Shown here piece after piece: positions 17,001 to 26,500 of a DNA stretch of 64,000 nt (positions are counted from its first letter, which is position 1; the number at the start of each line of letters is the position of its first letter). The translations under genes and the position numbers were made by a program. This stretch comes from Saccharothrix australiensis (GTDB lineage: Bacteria; Actinomycetota; Actinomycetes; Mycobacteriales; Pseudonocardiaceae). The stretch spans positions 4,365,501 through 4,429,500 of the forward strand of contig NZ_RBXO01000001.1 of the NCBI RefSeq assembly GCF_003634935.1, read 5' to 3'. The notes below the pieces were generated by a model that worked only from the letters and a program-made list of their open reading frames with translations, did no database searches and was not told the DNA's origin.

Positions 17001-19230
17001 CGCGGACGGTCAGGTCGTCGGCGGCGCGCGTCAGCTCCGCCAGCAGCGGGTCCATCTGCGGGCTGTGGAACGCCACGTCGGAGGAGACCCGGCGCACCAC
17101 CAGGCCCTCGGCGGTCCACTGCTCGCACAGCCGCTCGACGGCGCCCGGCTCGCCCGCCACGACGGTCGACAGCGGCGAGGACTCGATCGCGGCCACCACG
17201 TCGGCGCGGTCGCCCAGCCGCCGCCGCACCTCGTCGAACGGCAGGCCGAGCATCGCCATCGCGCCGCCGCCCGCCACCCGGCGCAGCAGCACCGAGCGGC
17301 GCGACACCAGCCGCGCGCCGTCGGCGACGCCGAGCACGCCGGCGACCACGGCGGCGGCGATCTCGCCCACCGAGTGGCCGATCACCGCACCGGGTCGCAG
17401 CCCGGCGGACTGCCAGACCTCGGCCAGCGCCACCTGCACCGCGAAGATCATCGGCTGGATGCGGTCCACCTCGGCGTAGTCGCCGGTGACCAGCACCTCC
17501 AGCGGGGAGAAACCCATCTCCGCCACGAAGATCGGGTCGATGCCCGCGATGACGTCGGCGAAGACCTGGTTCTCGGCGAGCAGTTCCGCGCCCATGCCGA
17601 ACCACTGGGAACCGTGGCCGGAGAACACCCACACGGGGTCGGCGGGCGCGGTGGGCAGCACCGTCCCGCTGGTGACGCCCTCCACGTCCTCCTCGCCGCG
17701 GGCGACCGCGCGCAGCCGGGCGACCAGCGTGCCGAGGTCGTCCGCCGCCACCGCGGTGCGGTGCGGCAGGTGCGTCCGGCGGGCCAGCAGCGCGTAAGAC
17801 AGGTCGTGCGGCGAGGTGGCCGCGCCCTCGCCCTCCAGCCAGTCGGCGAGCGCGTCGGCGTACCGGGCGACCGCGTCGGTGGACGCGCCGGACAGGGCGT
17901 ACAGGCCGATGCCCTCGAAGTCGCCGGTGGCGGCCGGCTCGGGCGCCTCTTCGAGGACGACGTGGCCGACGGTGCCGCCGTAGCCGAAGCTGGACACGGC
18001 CGCCCGGCGGACCGGGCCGCGCTTCGGCCACGTGGTCGGGGCGTCGACCACGCGCAGTCCGTTGGTGCTCCACGGGATGTTCGGGTTGGGCTGGTCGAAC
18101 ACCGCGTTCGGCGGTATCCCGCCGTGCCCCAGCGCGAGCACCGCCTTGATCACCCCGGCGACGCCCGCGCCGGCTTCCAGGTGGCCGATGTTGCCCTTGA
18201 TCGAGCCGATGAGGCACGGGTCGTCGCCCGTGCGCGACCGACCGTAGACCGCGCTCAGCGCCGCCGCCTCGACCGGGTCGCCGGCGCGCGTCCCGGTGCC
18301 GTGCGCCTCGACGTAGTCGACGTCGTGCGCGTCGAGCCCGGCGTCGCGCAGCGCCTCACGGGCCACGTGCGCCTGGGCCTCGCCGTTGGGCGCCATGATG
18401 CCGTTGGTGCGGCCGTCCTGGCTGACCGCGCTGCCGCGCACCACCGCCAGCACCCGGTCGCCGTCGCGCTCGGCGTCGGACAGCCGCTTGAGCACGACGA
18501 CGCCGACGCCCTCGCCGCGCCCGTAGCCGTCGGCCGTGCTGTCGAACGGCTTGGACCGGCCGTCCGGCGAGGTCGCGCCCGCCGCGTCGAGGACCATCGT
18601 CAGGCCCGGACCGGCGATGAGGTTCACGCCCGCCGCGATCGCGACGGTGGTCTCGCCCGACCGCAGGCTCCGCACGGCCAGGTGGATCGCGACCAGCGAG
18701 GACGAGCAGGCGGTGTCCACGGCGAAGCTCGGGCCGCGCAGGTCCAGCACGTAGGAGACCCGGTTGGCCACCGCGCAGGGCGCCGCGCCGATGCCGGTCC
18801 ACGCCTCGATGCGGGGCAGGTCCTCCAGCATCCGCCTCCCGTAGTCGTCGGAGCCGACGCCGACGAAGACGCCGGTGTCGCTGCCCGCGAGGCCGTGCGG
18901 CGGGATGCCCGCGTGCTCCAGCGCCTCCCAGGTCACCTCCAGCACCAGGCGCTGCTGCGGGTCCATGATCTCGGCTTCCCGCGGCGTGACACCGAAGAAG
19001 TCCGCGTCGAAGGCGGCCGCGTCGGCGAGGAACGCGCCGCGCCGGGTGGTGTCGCGCAGGGCCCGCGCGCTCTCGGTGCCGGGCACCTCGTAGGGGTCCC
19101 AGCGACCGGGCGGGATCTCGGTGATCCCGTCCCGGCCGGTCGACAGCATGTCCCACAGCTGCGCGGGCGTGTCGACACCGCCGGGCAGCCGGCACCCCAT
19201 TCCCACGATCGCGATCGGCTCGGCGGACAT
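14011..19230 (-). CDS. Iterative type I polyketide synthase, KS-AT-DH-KR-ACP (6-MSA synthase type)
   Basis: A 1739-residue single-module PKS. KS: Cys175 (DTACSSS), His310 (EAHGTGT) and His350 (GNIGH). AT: Ser620 (GHSVGE) with VAFHS at 719-723, the malonyl-CoA type. DH/thioester hydrolase-like domain: His924-x3-Gly-x4-Pro. KR: VVTGGFGVLG near 1360 and the Tyr of YASANAF near 1525. ACP: Ser1679 (GLDSVM). There is no thioesterase domain. Order and length match bacterial 6-methylsalicylate synthases and their naphthoate-making relatives, which reduce one keto group while iterating. With an intact KR, 6-methylsalicylate is a more likely product than orsellinate, but chain length cannot be read. 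Release is probably by the downstream KAS III-like protein. Confidence 0.95.
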   Translation of the reverse strand: MSAEPIAIVGMGCRLPGGVDTPAQLWDMLSTGRDGITEIPPGRWDPYEVPGTESARALRDTTRRGAFLADAAAFDADFFGVTPREAEIMDPQQRLVLEVTWEALEHAGIPPHGLAGSDTGVFVGVGSDDYGRRMLEDLPRIEAWTGIGAAPCAVANRVSYVLDLRGPSFAVDTACSSSLVAIHLAVRSLRSGETTVAIAAGVNLIAGPGLTMVLDAAGATSPDGRSKPFDSTADGYGRGEGVGVVVLKRLSDAERDGDRVLAVVRGSAVSQDGRTNGIMAPNGEAQAHVAREALRDAGLDAHDVDYVEAHGTGTRAGDPVEAAALSAVYGRSRTGDDPCLIGSIKGNIGHLEAGAGVAGVIKAVLALGHGGIPPNAVFDQPNPNIPWSTNGLRVVDAPTTWPKRGPVRRAAVSSFGYGGTVGHVVLEEAPEPAATGDFEGIGLYALSGASTDAVARYADALADWLEGEGAATSPHDLSYALLARRTHLPHRTAVAADDLGTLVARLRAVARGEEDVEGVTSGTVLPTAPADPVWVFSGHGSQWFGMGAELLAENQVFADVIAGIDPIFVAEMGFSPLEVLVTGDYAEVDRIQPMIFAVQVALAEVWQSAGLRPGAVIGHSVGEIAAAVVAGVLGVADGARLVSRRSVLLRRVAGGGAMAMLGLPFDEVRRRLGDRADVVAAIESSPLSTVVAGEPGAVERLCEQWTAEGLVVRRVSSDVAFHSPQMDPLLAELTRAADDLTVREPAVPLYTTALPDPRSTARRDGAYWAGNLRNPVLLATAVTAAAADGHRIFLEVSPHPVVAHSVGETLSELGVADSLVTGTLRRSRPERDAVRHNLALLHCAGAAVDFAGALPRGRVPSLPRVAWRHRPYWFTGSAVGRGGIGHDVAAENLLGARLDVAGAANLQVWRTTLDEDSRPYPGDHPVHGVEIVPAAVLLNTFLAAGGAEALTDVVLKAPVPVTARRELQVVRQDDTVRIASRIVAEDAGDAADQAWQTHSTATISADATAGTGFDLAEAGLRCAEVRDPGDVLDRLHAVGVADKGFPWRVDALAAGDAEVLATVRPHPDGEPSPGWGSVVDAVLTVAPLVFPGDPVLRMPAHVRRVVLTGQPPATVLVHVRLDTEDTVDVVVADEGGAVLGVLDGLRCGTLDGDRGAPVSPRRLVHRVDWRPVDVSAPRRRPLGTVVVVGPRAAVVASALEAFDVRTRPVTDLDEFERVAPDLGPGDAVLVVAGRPGPVGEAAVRASWLLARTAQLVGEHNAALPPRLWAVTTGQAESAEFDALGQAAVWGLGRIVGGEHPELWGGVVDLDPARDDLGAEGLARVLRAAADPDVFAVRGGEVLAARLATVDGEPTRPPFECRSDGTYVVTGGFGVLGLEVAAWLAGRGARRLVLVGRTTVPPRAEWDRVTDPAVLERVAAVRALEAQGVTVKPVALDVTDRARAVRLLDADALDVPPVRGVVHAAGVLDNRMLRTLDEASLRTVLAPKVQGALVLHELFPVGELDFFVLFSSVGQLLGLTGQASYASANAFLDALARHRAAQGDAGAVSLAWTSWRGMGMAVSDVVDQELRDRGVGDISAAEAFSAWEFAARHALPHAVVLRVAELDAGRSPLPVLAGLAFGAASADEDAASGDDLAALDPADLRAHLLARVAGEIGGELKIDADALDVRRPLGELGLDSVMTLSIRRRLEKRFRLSLPATLLWNHPTVTAITDYLAERLAPAGERAAGEPAPRLSGVGG

Positions 19231-19445
19231 CGGGCGCTCCCCTCGGTCGACGACTGCGGAGTCCCATGCTGGGCGGCGACGCCGAAGGGATCGTCAAGGA
19301 GCGGTGAAGTCCGCAGGTGGGCGGCTGTCGGCGGGCGCCGGGCGCGCTCCGGGCCCCGGCACCGGACGACCGCCGCCGGGGGAAGCCGGCGGCGGTCGCG
19401 GGAAGCCGTCCGGGACGTCACGCGCCCGGACCGGCACTGTCCGAA

Positions 19446-19473
19446 GAGGACTGTTCTACGAGGACTTTTCTGC
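19446..19473. promoter_or_regulatory. Tandem 14-bp direct repeats upstream of the PKS gene
   Basis: Two adjacent copies of GAGGACTkTTCTrC (19446-19459 and 19460-19473; 12 of 14 positions identical), in the 245-bp gap between the methyltransferase stop and the PKS start. Direct repeats ahead of a biosynthetic gene are typical SARP targets, though the usual SARP period is 11 or 22 bp rather than 14. Confidence 0.45.
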
Positions 19474-19475
19474 GA

Positions 19476-20144
19476 TCACGACGGCCGCTCCAGCAGGACG
19501 CCCGAGGCGAGGCTCCAGCGGCGGGTCTCCACCACCGCCAGCCCCACCCGCCCGGCGAGCACCGGCACGCGCGGCAGCAGCGGCCGGCGCGCCCACTGCC
19601 CCTCGGCGGTGGGCGTCCCCCGCCACGACCGCGCCTTCAGGGCGTGCACCGCCCGCACGACGGAGCGGAAGAACACCTCCAGCGCGCGGGACACCGCCCG
19701 GTTCTCGCCGCGCAGCACCAGCACCAGCCGGCCGCCGGGCGCGAGCAGCCGGTGGAACTCGGCGAACGCGGCCTCGGGATCGGGCACCGTGTCCAGCACG
19801 CCCGCGCAGACGACCGCGTCGAAACCGCCGTCGGGCAACCCGGTTCGGGCGAGGTCGGCCAACCGCAGCTCCGCGCCCGTCGCGGCCAGCCGCTCGCGGG
19901 CGATGCCCAGGAACGCCGGTGACAGGTCGACGCCGACCAGGCGGTCGCGGGTGCGCGCGGCGGCGAGCAGCCCCAGCCAGTAGCCCGAGCCGGTGCCCGC
20001 GTCGAGCACCCGGCGCGCCGGGCCGACGCGGTCGACCACCCACCGGCCGACGTGCGGCAGGAGCCGCCGCCACACGTGCGGGAACACCGCCGAGTACAGG
20101 CCCGCGACGGGGTCGAACAACGCGCCCCTGTCCGCGGCGGTCAC
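19476..20144 (-). CDS. Class I SAM-dependent methyltransferase
   Basis: A 222-residue methyltransferase of the Methyltransf_11/25 type: motif I VLDAGTGSGYW near residues 45-55, an acidic end to strand 2 (VGVDLS), then LADLARTGLPDGGFDAVVCAGVL and a post-core LLAPGGRLVLVLRG. GTG 20144 overlaps the TGA of the preceding UbiA gene in a GTGA junction, showing translational coupling with the prenyltransferases. It most resembles UbiE/COQ5-style small-molecule C- or O-methyltransferases, so a quinone-like or prenylated phenol substrate is plausible. The class is firm; substrate and position are not visible. Confidence 0.88.
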   Translation of the reverse strand: MTAADRGALFDPVAGLYSAVFPHVWRRLLPHVGRWVVDRVGPARRVLDAGTGSGYWLGLLAAARTRDRLVGVDLSPAFLGIARERLAATGAELRLADLARTGLPDGGFDAVVCAGVLDTVPDPEAAFAEFHRLLAPGGRLVLVLRGENRAVSRALEVFFRSVVRAVHALKARSWRGTPTAEGQWARRPLLPRVPVLAGRVGLAVVETRRWSLASGVLLERPS

Positions 20145-21154
20145 AGCAGCGCCGCCAGCGTGCCGAGGTTGACGGCGGTGAACGTCCCGATCGAGCCGGT
20201 GTGCAGTGAGATGCACACGCCCTTGCCGAACCGCGCGGCCAGCGAGTTCGCCGCCCACACCGTGTACCCGACCCACCCCACCAGCACCGCCGCCGCCACG
20301 AGCGCCACGGGTGTGGCGAGGAGGTCGTTGACCGCCGCGAACCAGAGCCAGCAGGCGGCGGCGACGGTGTAGGCGGCGGTCGCCGCCCTGGTGGCCCGGA
20401 CCGGCCCGTACCGCACGGCCGTGGTGTTCTTCCCGGCCGCCTCGTCGTTGTCGACGTCCCGGATGTCCTTGACCAGCATCTCCGCGACGCCCATGTACGC
20501 CGTCACGAACAGCAGGTAGGGCACCGCCTGCGCGCCCGGCGCGGTCCGCACGGCGACGGCCAGCAGACCGGTGATCAGCACCAGCCCGACCACGCCGGCG
20601 AGCTGCCCCAGCAGCGGCCGGCCCTGCGTCCGCACCGGCGGCAGCTCGTGCTGGAGCACGATGGCGGTGATCACGACGGCGAGCACGCCCACCAACCACC
20701 ACAGCGCGAACGCGGCGGCGATGCCCAGCAGCCCCAGCACCGCCGCCTCCGCGTAGGCCGACCGGAGCGGGATCGCGCCGCGGGTGACCGGGCGCAGCGA
20801 GCGCAGCGGTTCGGCGCTGCGGTGGTCGGAATCCCGGTCCTGCACGTCGTTGACGATCGTCAGCGACGCGTGGATCAGCACCATCACGGCGATGGCGAGC
20901 AGGGTCTCCCGCAGCGGCGGGTGCCCGCCGGTGAGGACGGTGATCACCGTCCACGGCAGGACCGCGTCGAACCACAGCCGCGTGACCGGCCGGATGACGC
21001 GGACCTGCGACAGCAGCGCGCCCGACCACCCGCCGCGCACGCCCCACCGCGCGTACCCGGAGGTCACCGCGACGTAGGCGCGCGCGACGGGGTTGCGCAG
21101 GGTGCGCTCGTCCCACCAGGTCCGCGCGGCGGCGTGCTCGGCGTGCTCAACCAC
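20141..21154 (-). CDS. UbiA-family membrane prenyltransferase 1
   Basis: A 337-residue polytopic protein with about eight membrane segments. Both aspartate-rich motifs that bind prenyl diphosphate and Mg2+ are intact: NDVQDRDSD (Asn102, Asp106, Asp110) and KDIRDVDND (Asp230, Asp233, Asp237). It therefore should transfer a prenyl chain, typically to an aromatic acceptor. GTG 21154 overlaps the second UbiA gene by 8 bp. The two UbiA proteins are clearly diverged from each other, so they may act on different sites or donors, or as a pair. The adjacent prenol kinase fusion could supply the donor. The acceptor (hydroxybenzoate or hydroxyanthranilate unit) is inference. Confidence 0.92.
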   Translation of the reverse strand: MVEHAEHAAARTWWDERTLRNPVARAYVAVTSGYARWGVRGGWSGALLSQVRVIRPVTRLWFDAVLPWTVITVLTGGHPPLRETLLAIAVMVLIHASLTIVNDVQDRDSDHRSAEPLRSLRPVTRGAIPLRSAYAEAAVLGLLGIAAAFALWWLVGVLAVVITAIVLQHELPPVRTQGRPLLGQLAGVVGLVLITGLLAVAVRTAPGAQAVPYLLFVTAYMGVAEMLVKDIRDVDNDEAAGKNTTAVRYGPVRATRAATAAYTVAAACWLWFAAVNDLLATPVALVAAAVLVGWVGYTVWAANSLAARFGKGVCISLHTGSIGTFTAVNLGTLAALL

Positions 21155-22067
21155 CGATCACCACCCCCAACCCGACCACCACGTTGACGAAGGTGAAGGT
21201 GTAGATGGAGCCCACGTGGGTCAGCTTCGCCTCGGCCTTGTCGAAACCCCGGCGCAGCCGCGCGACCGCCAGCCAGAACCGGGCCAGCCAGGCCACCACG
21301 CCCGCCACCGCGACCGCGCCGCACCACGGCCACACCGACCCGTTCGCGACCGCGAACCCGAGGGCGACCACCGACAGCGCCTGCGCGACCCACGCCGCGA
21401 CGGCCGTCGGCCAGACGCCGAACACCACCGGCGTGGTGCGCCGCCCGCCCGCCTCGTCGTTGTCGGCGTCCCTGGTGTCCTGGGTGATCGCCTCGCCGAT
21501 GCCCATGAACAGCACCACGAACGCGAGGAACGGCAGCCCGTCGCGCCAGTCGCCGCTCTCCGTCGCCAACGCGCAGATGGCGTACATCAACGCCCACGTG
21601 ACGGGCCAGAACACCTGCGTGGCGAGCGGGCGGCCGGACAGCCGCACCGGCGGGAAGTTGTACGCCAGCACCAGCGCCGTCGCGACCACCGTGAGCAGCA
21701 GCACCAGCGGCGAGATCACCAGCGCCAGCACCAGGCTGACCGCGGCGAACCCGATGCCGGTCACCATCATGTCCGAACGGGACACCCGGTTGCTCACCAG
21801 CGCCCGGTCGCTGCGGTCCCGCTCGACGCTGTTGCGGTCCACGTCGACGTCGGTGACGTCGTTGAAGTACGTGTGCCCGGCGTGGAACACGACGAACAGC
21901 GCGAGCGCGAGCACCGTGCCCCACAGCGGCGGACGGCCCGCGGTGACCACGAGGATCATCGCGCCCGGCGCCACGAGGTCGTACCACATCCGGGTGCTGG
22001 GTCGCACCGACCGCGCGACCGCCCACCACCTCGACCCGACCGGCCGCGGGTCGACCACTTCGCTCAT
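21147..22067 (-). CDS. UbiA-family membrane prenyltransferase 2
   Basis: A 306-residue UbiA-fold integral membrane protein. The first motif is NDVTDVDVD (Asn69, Asp73, Asp77) and the second QDTRDADND (Asp197, Asp200, Asp204), both complete. ATG 22067 follows GGAGGGG. It is 37 bp downstream of the kinase fusion and overlaps the other UbiA gene, so all three form one operon with the methyltransferase. Its C-terminus (HVGSIYTFTFVNVVVG) parallels that of the first copy (HTGSIGTFTAVNLGTL), suggesting an old duplication. The function is as for copy 1; whether both are needed for one product is unknown. Confidence 0.92.
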   Translation of the reverse strand: MSEVVDPRPVGSRWWAVARSVRPSTRMWYDLVAPGAMILVVTAGRPPLWGTVLALALFVVFHAGHTYFNDVTDVDVDRNSVERDRSDRALVSNRVSRSDMMVTGIGFAAVSLVLALVISPLVLLLTVVATALVLAYNFPPVRLSGRPLATQVFWPVTWALMYAICALATESGDWRDGLPFLAFVVLFMGIGEAITQDTRDADNDEAGGRRTTPVVFGVWPTAVAAWVAQALSVVALGFAVANGSVWPWCGAVAVAGVVAWLARFWLAVARLRRGFDKAEAKLTHVGSIYTFTFVNVVVGLGVVIGG

Positions 22068-22104
22068 CGTCCCCTCCTCGTGCGCGGGCGCTCCCGCCGC
22101 GCGC

Positions 22105-23538
22105 TCACCACGGGCCCACCACCGACAGCAACGGCGACGCGAGCACCGGGCCCGCGATGTTCGCCACCAGGTTGACCCGCTCGTTGGTCAACCCCGCCAC
22201 CCCTGCCACGACCACTCCCCGCTCGCCGCAGTGCCGCGGCCGCTCCTGCCGCAGCCCGCACGCCACGCAGCGGTACCGGCACTGCGCCCAGGCGCCCAGC
22301 ACCGTGTCGACCAGCGCGCCCAGCGGTCCGACGACCACGCCGACCAGGAACAGCTCCCAGCGCCACCCGCCCGCCGCGACCGCGCCGACCGCGCCGACCA
22401 GGCCGCCGCCCACCACGCTGGCCAGCAGGCCGACCGCCGACACCGCGCCCGACGTGCCCGCGCCGACCCGCTTCAGCGACCGGATCGACACCGGCGCGCC
22501 GCCGAGCCGCCTGCCCAGTTCCGACGCCCACGTGTCGGCGCACGCCACGGCCACGATCGCGACGTGCGCGGCGTACCACCAGTCCCCGCCCACCAGGACG
22601 TGCCCGACGACGGGCAGCGCGGGCACGAGGCCGTTCACCACGGTCTGCTCCAGGCCGCGGGCGTCGCGGTCGGTGGGGTTCGCCTTGGTCAACACGCTCG
22701 TGCTGGCCAGGAACACCACCAGCGGGGCCAGCCACGCCCAGCCGCCCGTCACCAGCAGGCCGGCGGCGAGCAGGAACGCGAGCACCGCGCCCGGCGGGTC
22801 CAGCCACCGGAACCGCCACACCGCCGACGCGCCCGCGCCCGCGACCGCCAGGGCGGGCAGCCAGTCGACGCCGGGCGCGTCCGACGCGGTGGAGGACAGG
22901 GCGGTGGAGAACAGGAACGCCACCCACAGCGGCACGAACAGGTTGTCCAGCGCGGGCGGCGCGAGCAGCTCCACCGCCGCCGCCGTGACCGCGATCAGCA
23001 GCACGGCGGCGAACGCCGCCGGCGACGGCCGGTGCAGGGCGGCGACGACGGCCAGCACGGCGGCGGCGACCACCGTGAACGCGACCGCGCCCTCGACGCT
23101 GCGCTCGCTGAACCCGGTGGTGACGCGCGCCCGCCCGATCCTGCGGCCGACGGCGGCGGCCACCGGGTCGGCCAGCGCGAGCACCAGCAGGCCCGCGACG
23201 ATCGGACCCCGCTGCGGGAACAGCCAGGCGACCAGGACGACGAACGCGACCGCGTAGGCGACGAAACCGTAGTCCTGCAACCGGGACCCGCGCAGGACGC
23301 CGCCGATCCAGCCGCGCTCGACGCACACCGCCGTCAGCACCACGCCCAGCGCGCCGGCGACCAGCAACGCCGCCTTGTCCTGCACGACCAGCACGCCCGT
23401 GGTCGCCAGCAGGCCCGACACCACGTGCGCCAGGCCGCGGCGGAGGTCCCGACCGCCGCGGCCCGGCACGCGGGGCAGTCCGACCAGGACGCCGCCCACG
23501 CCGCCGAACAGCGCCAGGGAGATCAGGTGGTCGCGCAT
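22105..23538 (-). CDS. Fused prenol kinase / prenyl-phosphate kinase (VTE5-VTE6 type)
   Basis: A 477-residue protein predicted to span the membrane about 12 times. Residues ~1-210 look like the phytol/dolichol kinase (CTP-dependent) family: ADPVAAAVGRRIG at 123-135 and SERSVEG at 145-150. Residues ~220-477 are DUF92/TMEM19 type: RDARGLEQTVVNG at 291-303, ADTWASELG at 334-342 and the Cys420/Cys424/Cys427/Cys437 group. In plants VTE5 phosphorylates phytol and the DUF92 protein VTE6 makes phytyl diphosphate. A fusion would turn a free prenol into its diphosphate, exactly the UbiA donor. The start overlaps the NRPS stop (TGATG). Domain families are seen; the coupled reaction is inference. Confidence 0.82.
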   Translation of the reverse strand: MRDHLISLALFGGVGGVLVGLPRVPGRGGRDLRRGLAHVVSGLLATTGVLVVQDKAALLVAGALGVVLTAVCVERGWIGGVLRGSRLQDYGFVAYAVAFVVLVAWLFPQRGPIVAGLLVLALADPVAAAVGRRIGRARVTTGFSERSVEGAVAFTVVAAAVLAVVAALHRPSPAAFAAVLLIAVTAAAVELLAPPALDNLFVPLWVAFLFSTALSSTASDAPGVDWLPALAVAGAGASAVWRFRWLDPPGAVLAFLLAAGLLVTGGWAWLAPLVVFLASTSVLTKANPTDRDARGLEQTVVNGLVPALPVVGHVLVGGDWWYAAHVAIVAVACADTWASELGRRLGGAPVSIRSLKRVGAGTSGAVSAVGLLASVVGGGLVGAVGAVAAGGWRWELFLVGVVVGPLGALVDTVLGAWAQCRYRCVACGLRQERPRHCGERGVVVAGVAGLTNERVNLVANIAGPVLASPLLSVVGPW

Positions 23539-26500
23539 CAGCGCCCCCTCGCCGGCGTCGGGATCAACCCGGCCCTGGCGTAGGTGTCGAGGTAGCGCGC
23601 GACGAGTTCGCCGTCCACCGGCGGCCACCGCACGCCCGCGCCGGCCAGCGCCGTCGAGGTCGCGGCGCAGTCGAACCGGGGCATCGCCAGGTGCTCCTCG
23701 GCCGCGGCGGCCAGGAAGCCCTCGAACGGGTGCAGTGCGTTGTCGGCGAAGCCGGGCGAGTCCAGCGCGAACGCGCGCCAGCGGTCGAACGGCAGCGTCC
23801 GCAGCGGGTACCCGCACTCCCCGAGCCACGCCAGCACCCGCGCCAGCGGGGCGGGCCGGGGGTTGGTCAGGTGGTAGGTGCCGCCCAGCGGCAGGTGCAC
23901 CAGGCTCGACGCGACGGCGTCGACCGGGCTCATGTCCACCCACATGTCGAGGTCCGGCGCGCACCCGAGGTGGATGCAGCCGACGAGCATCCGGTCCAGG
24001 AAGGACGCCTGGTTGAACCGGCCCGTCCGGCTGTGCCCGGTGATCGTGCCCGGCCGCGCGACGGTGACCGGCGAACCGCGCCGCCGGGCGGCCACCACCA
24101 GCTGCTCGGCCGCCCGCTTGGTGCGGGTGTAGCCGCCGAACAGCTGCCGCTCGTCGCCGGGCGGGTCGTCCTCGCGGACCACCCGCGCGGCACCGCCGCC
24201 GAACGGGAACACGCCCACCGTGGACACGTGCACCAGCGGGCGGTCGGGGCCGGCCAGCTCCAGCGCCTGCCCGGTCGCGCCGACGTTGACCGGCGCCAGG
24301 CCGCGGTAGTCGGCCAGCCAGTTCACCACCGCGCCGTTGTGCACCACGACGTCGGCCCGCTCGGCCAGCGCCGCCCACGCCGCGTCGTCCAGGCCGAACC
24401 GGGGCAGCCGCAGGTCGCCCGGCACCGGCACGACCCGCTCGTCCACGGCGACGCCGGTCGGTTCCAGCGCACGCGCCAGCTTCGCCACGGCCTCGTCGCG
24501 GTCGGGTGCGCGGACGACGCAGTGGACGTGCTCGACACCGCAGCGCAGCAGCTCCGCGACCACCCGGCCGCCGAGGAACCCGGTCGCGCCGGTCACCACC
24601 ACCGAACGGGCGTCGCGCAGCGCGGTGGGCGTCGGCGAGCGGCGCGGGGCCTCGTGGTGGCCGCCGCCGGCCGACACCTCGACGTGGTGCGCTGCCGGGA
24701 CCTCGGCGTGGTGCGGCGTCGGGGCTTCGGCGTGACGTGGTGCCGGGGTTTCGGCGAGACGTGGCGCGGCAGCCGACTCGGCGACGCCGTCGGCGCCCTC
24801 GGGCGCGGGCGCGCCGCCGACCATGCTCGCCACCAGCTCGTGCGGCCCGCTGAGCCCCAGGTCCCGGAGGACCGGCGTCGGCGTGACCGCCCCGATCGGG
24901 CACAGGCCGACGCCGAGCCGGTTGCCCTCGGCCATCAGCAACTGCGTCATCGCGCCCGCCTCGACCAGGCAGAAGTCCCTGGCCAGGTCGCCGTACAGCG
25001 GCTCGATGGCCGCCATGGACGCCACCAGGAACACCGAGAACGCCGCCCGCTCGAAGACGCCGCGGTTGGTCGGCCAGTGGATGTCCGACGGCAGCGCGTG
25101 GTCCGCCCGCAGCATCACCAGCGCGTGCCCGCGCGGGTCGTAGTAGTACAGGCCGGCGGCGAGCCCCTCGACCCGGCCCGGTTTCACGTGCAGGTAGGTC
25201 TGCACCGGGTACGCGCCACCCGCCGACGGGTAGCGCAGCTTCACCGCCGACTCCGCCTGCCGCTGGGCGCGCAGCGCGCCGAGCCACGCGGACCACCGGT
25301 CCAGCGGCACGGGCTCGGGCGCGAAGTCCCGCGTCGTGCGGCGGCCGTCGTCGGCGCTCGACGGGTGGCCGGGCAGGTGCAGCCGCAGCCTGCCGCCGTC
25401 GAACTCGCGCCAGGCGACCCGCCGCCGCACGTGGTCGGACCGCTCGGCGGCGTCGGCGAACACCTCGGCGCGGCGCGGACCGGCCGGTGCGCTCCCGAGG
25501 AGCCCGGCGAGGCCGGCCAACGTCGGCGCGCGGAGCACGTCGCGCACCGGTGGACGGACGCCGAACCTGCGCTCGACCGCGTTGACCAGCCGGATCAGGT
25601 CCATCGAGCCCACGCCCAGCTCGTGCAGGTCGGTCCCTGGCTCGATCGCGCGCCCGAGGACGTCGGCGGCGAGCGCCGTCAGCTCGGGCAGCACCCGCGC
25701 GGCCACGCCACCGCCCGGCGCGGCGTGCTCCGCGGTCCCGTCGGCAGCCGTGCCGGTGACCGTGCCGGTGCCGGTGGCCGTGCCGGTCGACGCGGTCGCG
25801 GACGCGTCCGGGGGCGCGTCCGCCAGCCGTTGCAGGGCGGCGCGGTCGACCTTCCCGTTCGCCGTGACCGGCAGCTCGCCGACGAACCGCAGGTCGCGCG
25901 GCACGAGGGCGGCCGGTAACCGGGCCGACAGGAAGCGGCCCAGCTCCGGGCGGAGGTCGGCCGGTCCCACGACGAACGCGACGAGCCTGCGCTCGCCGTC
26001 CCGCTCGCCCGCGCCGACGACGACCGCGGCCGCCACACCGGGGTGGTCGGCCAGCGCGGTCTCGATCTCGGCCGGTTCGACGCGCACGCCGTGCACCTTG
26101 ATCTGGAAGTCGACGCGGCCCAGCAGTTCCACGTTCCCGTCGGGCAGCCACCGCGCGATGTCGCCGGTCCGGTACATCCGCTCGCCGGTGCCGGGGTGGA
26201 CGGGGAAGGCGGCCGCCGTCCGCTCCGGGTCGCGCCAGTAGCCCCGCGCCAGCCCCGCGCCGGTGATGTGCAGCTCGCCCGGCACCCACACCGGGCAGGG
26301 GCGCAGCGCGTCGTCCAGGATCGCGCACCCCTGACCGGCCAGGGCGGTGCCGTACGGCACGCTCGGCCACGCGGGGTCCACCCGGTCGACGGGGTAGCAC
26401 ACCGACCAGATCGCCGCCTCCGTCGCGCCGCCGAGGCTCACCAGGCGGGCGTCCGGGCACTCCCGGCGCAGCCGCGCCGCCATGCCGACGGGTATCCAGT

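Noticed and set aside
13963..19983. 2006-codon open frame on the plus strand opposite the PKS
   Set aside because: Antisense shadow of the PKS with no recognisable motif and His/Arg/Gln-rich composition.
22105..23538. Simple CDP-diacylglycerol synthase
   Set aside because: The N-terminal half is distantly of that fold, but its motifs fit prenol kinases better and the C-terminal DUF92 half has no place in lipid CDP synthesis.
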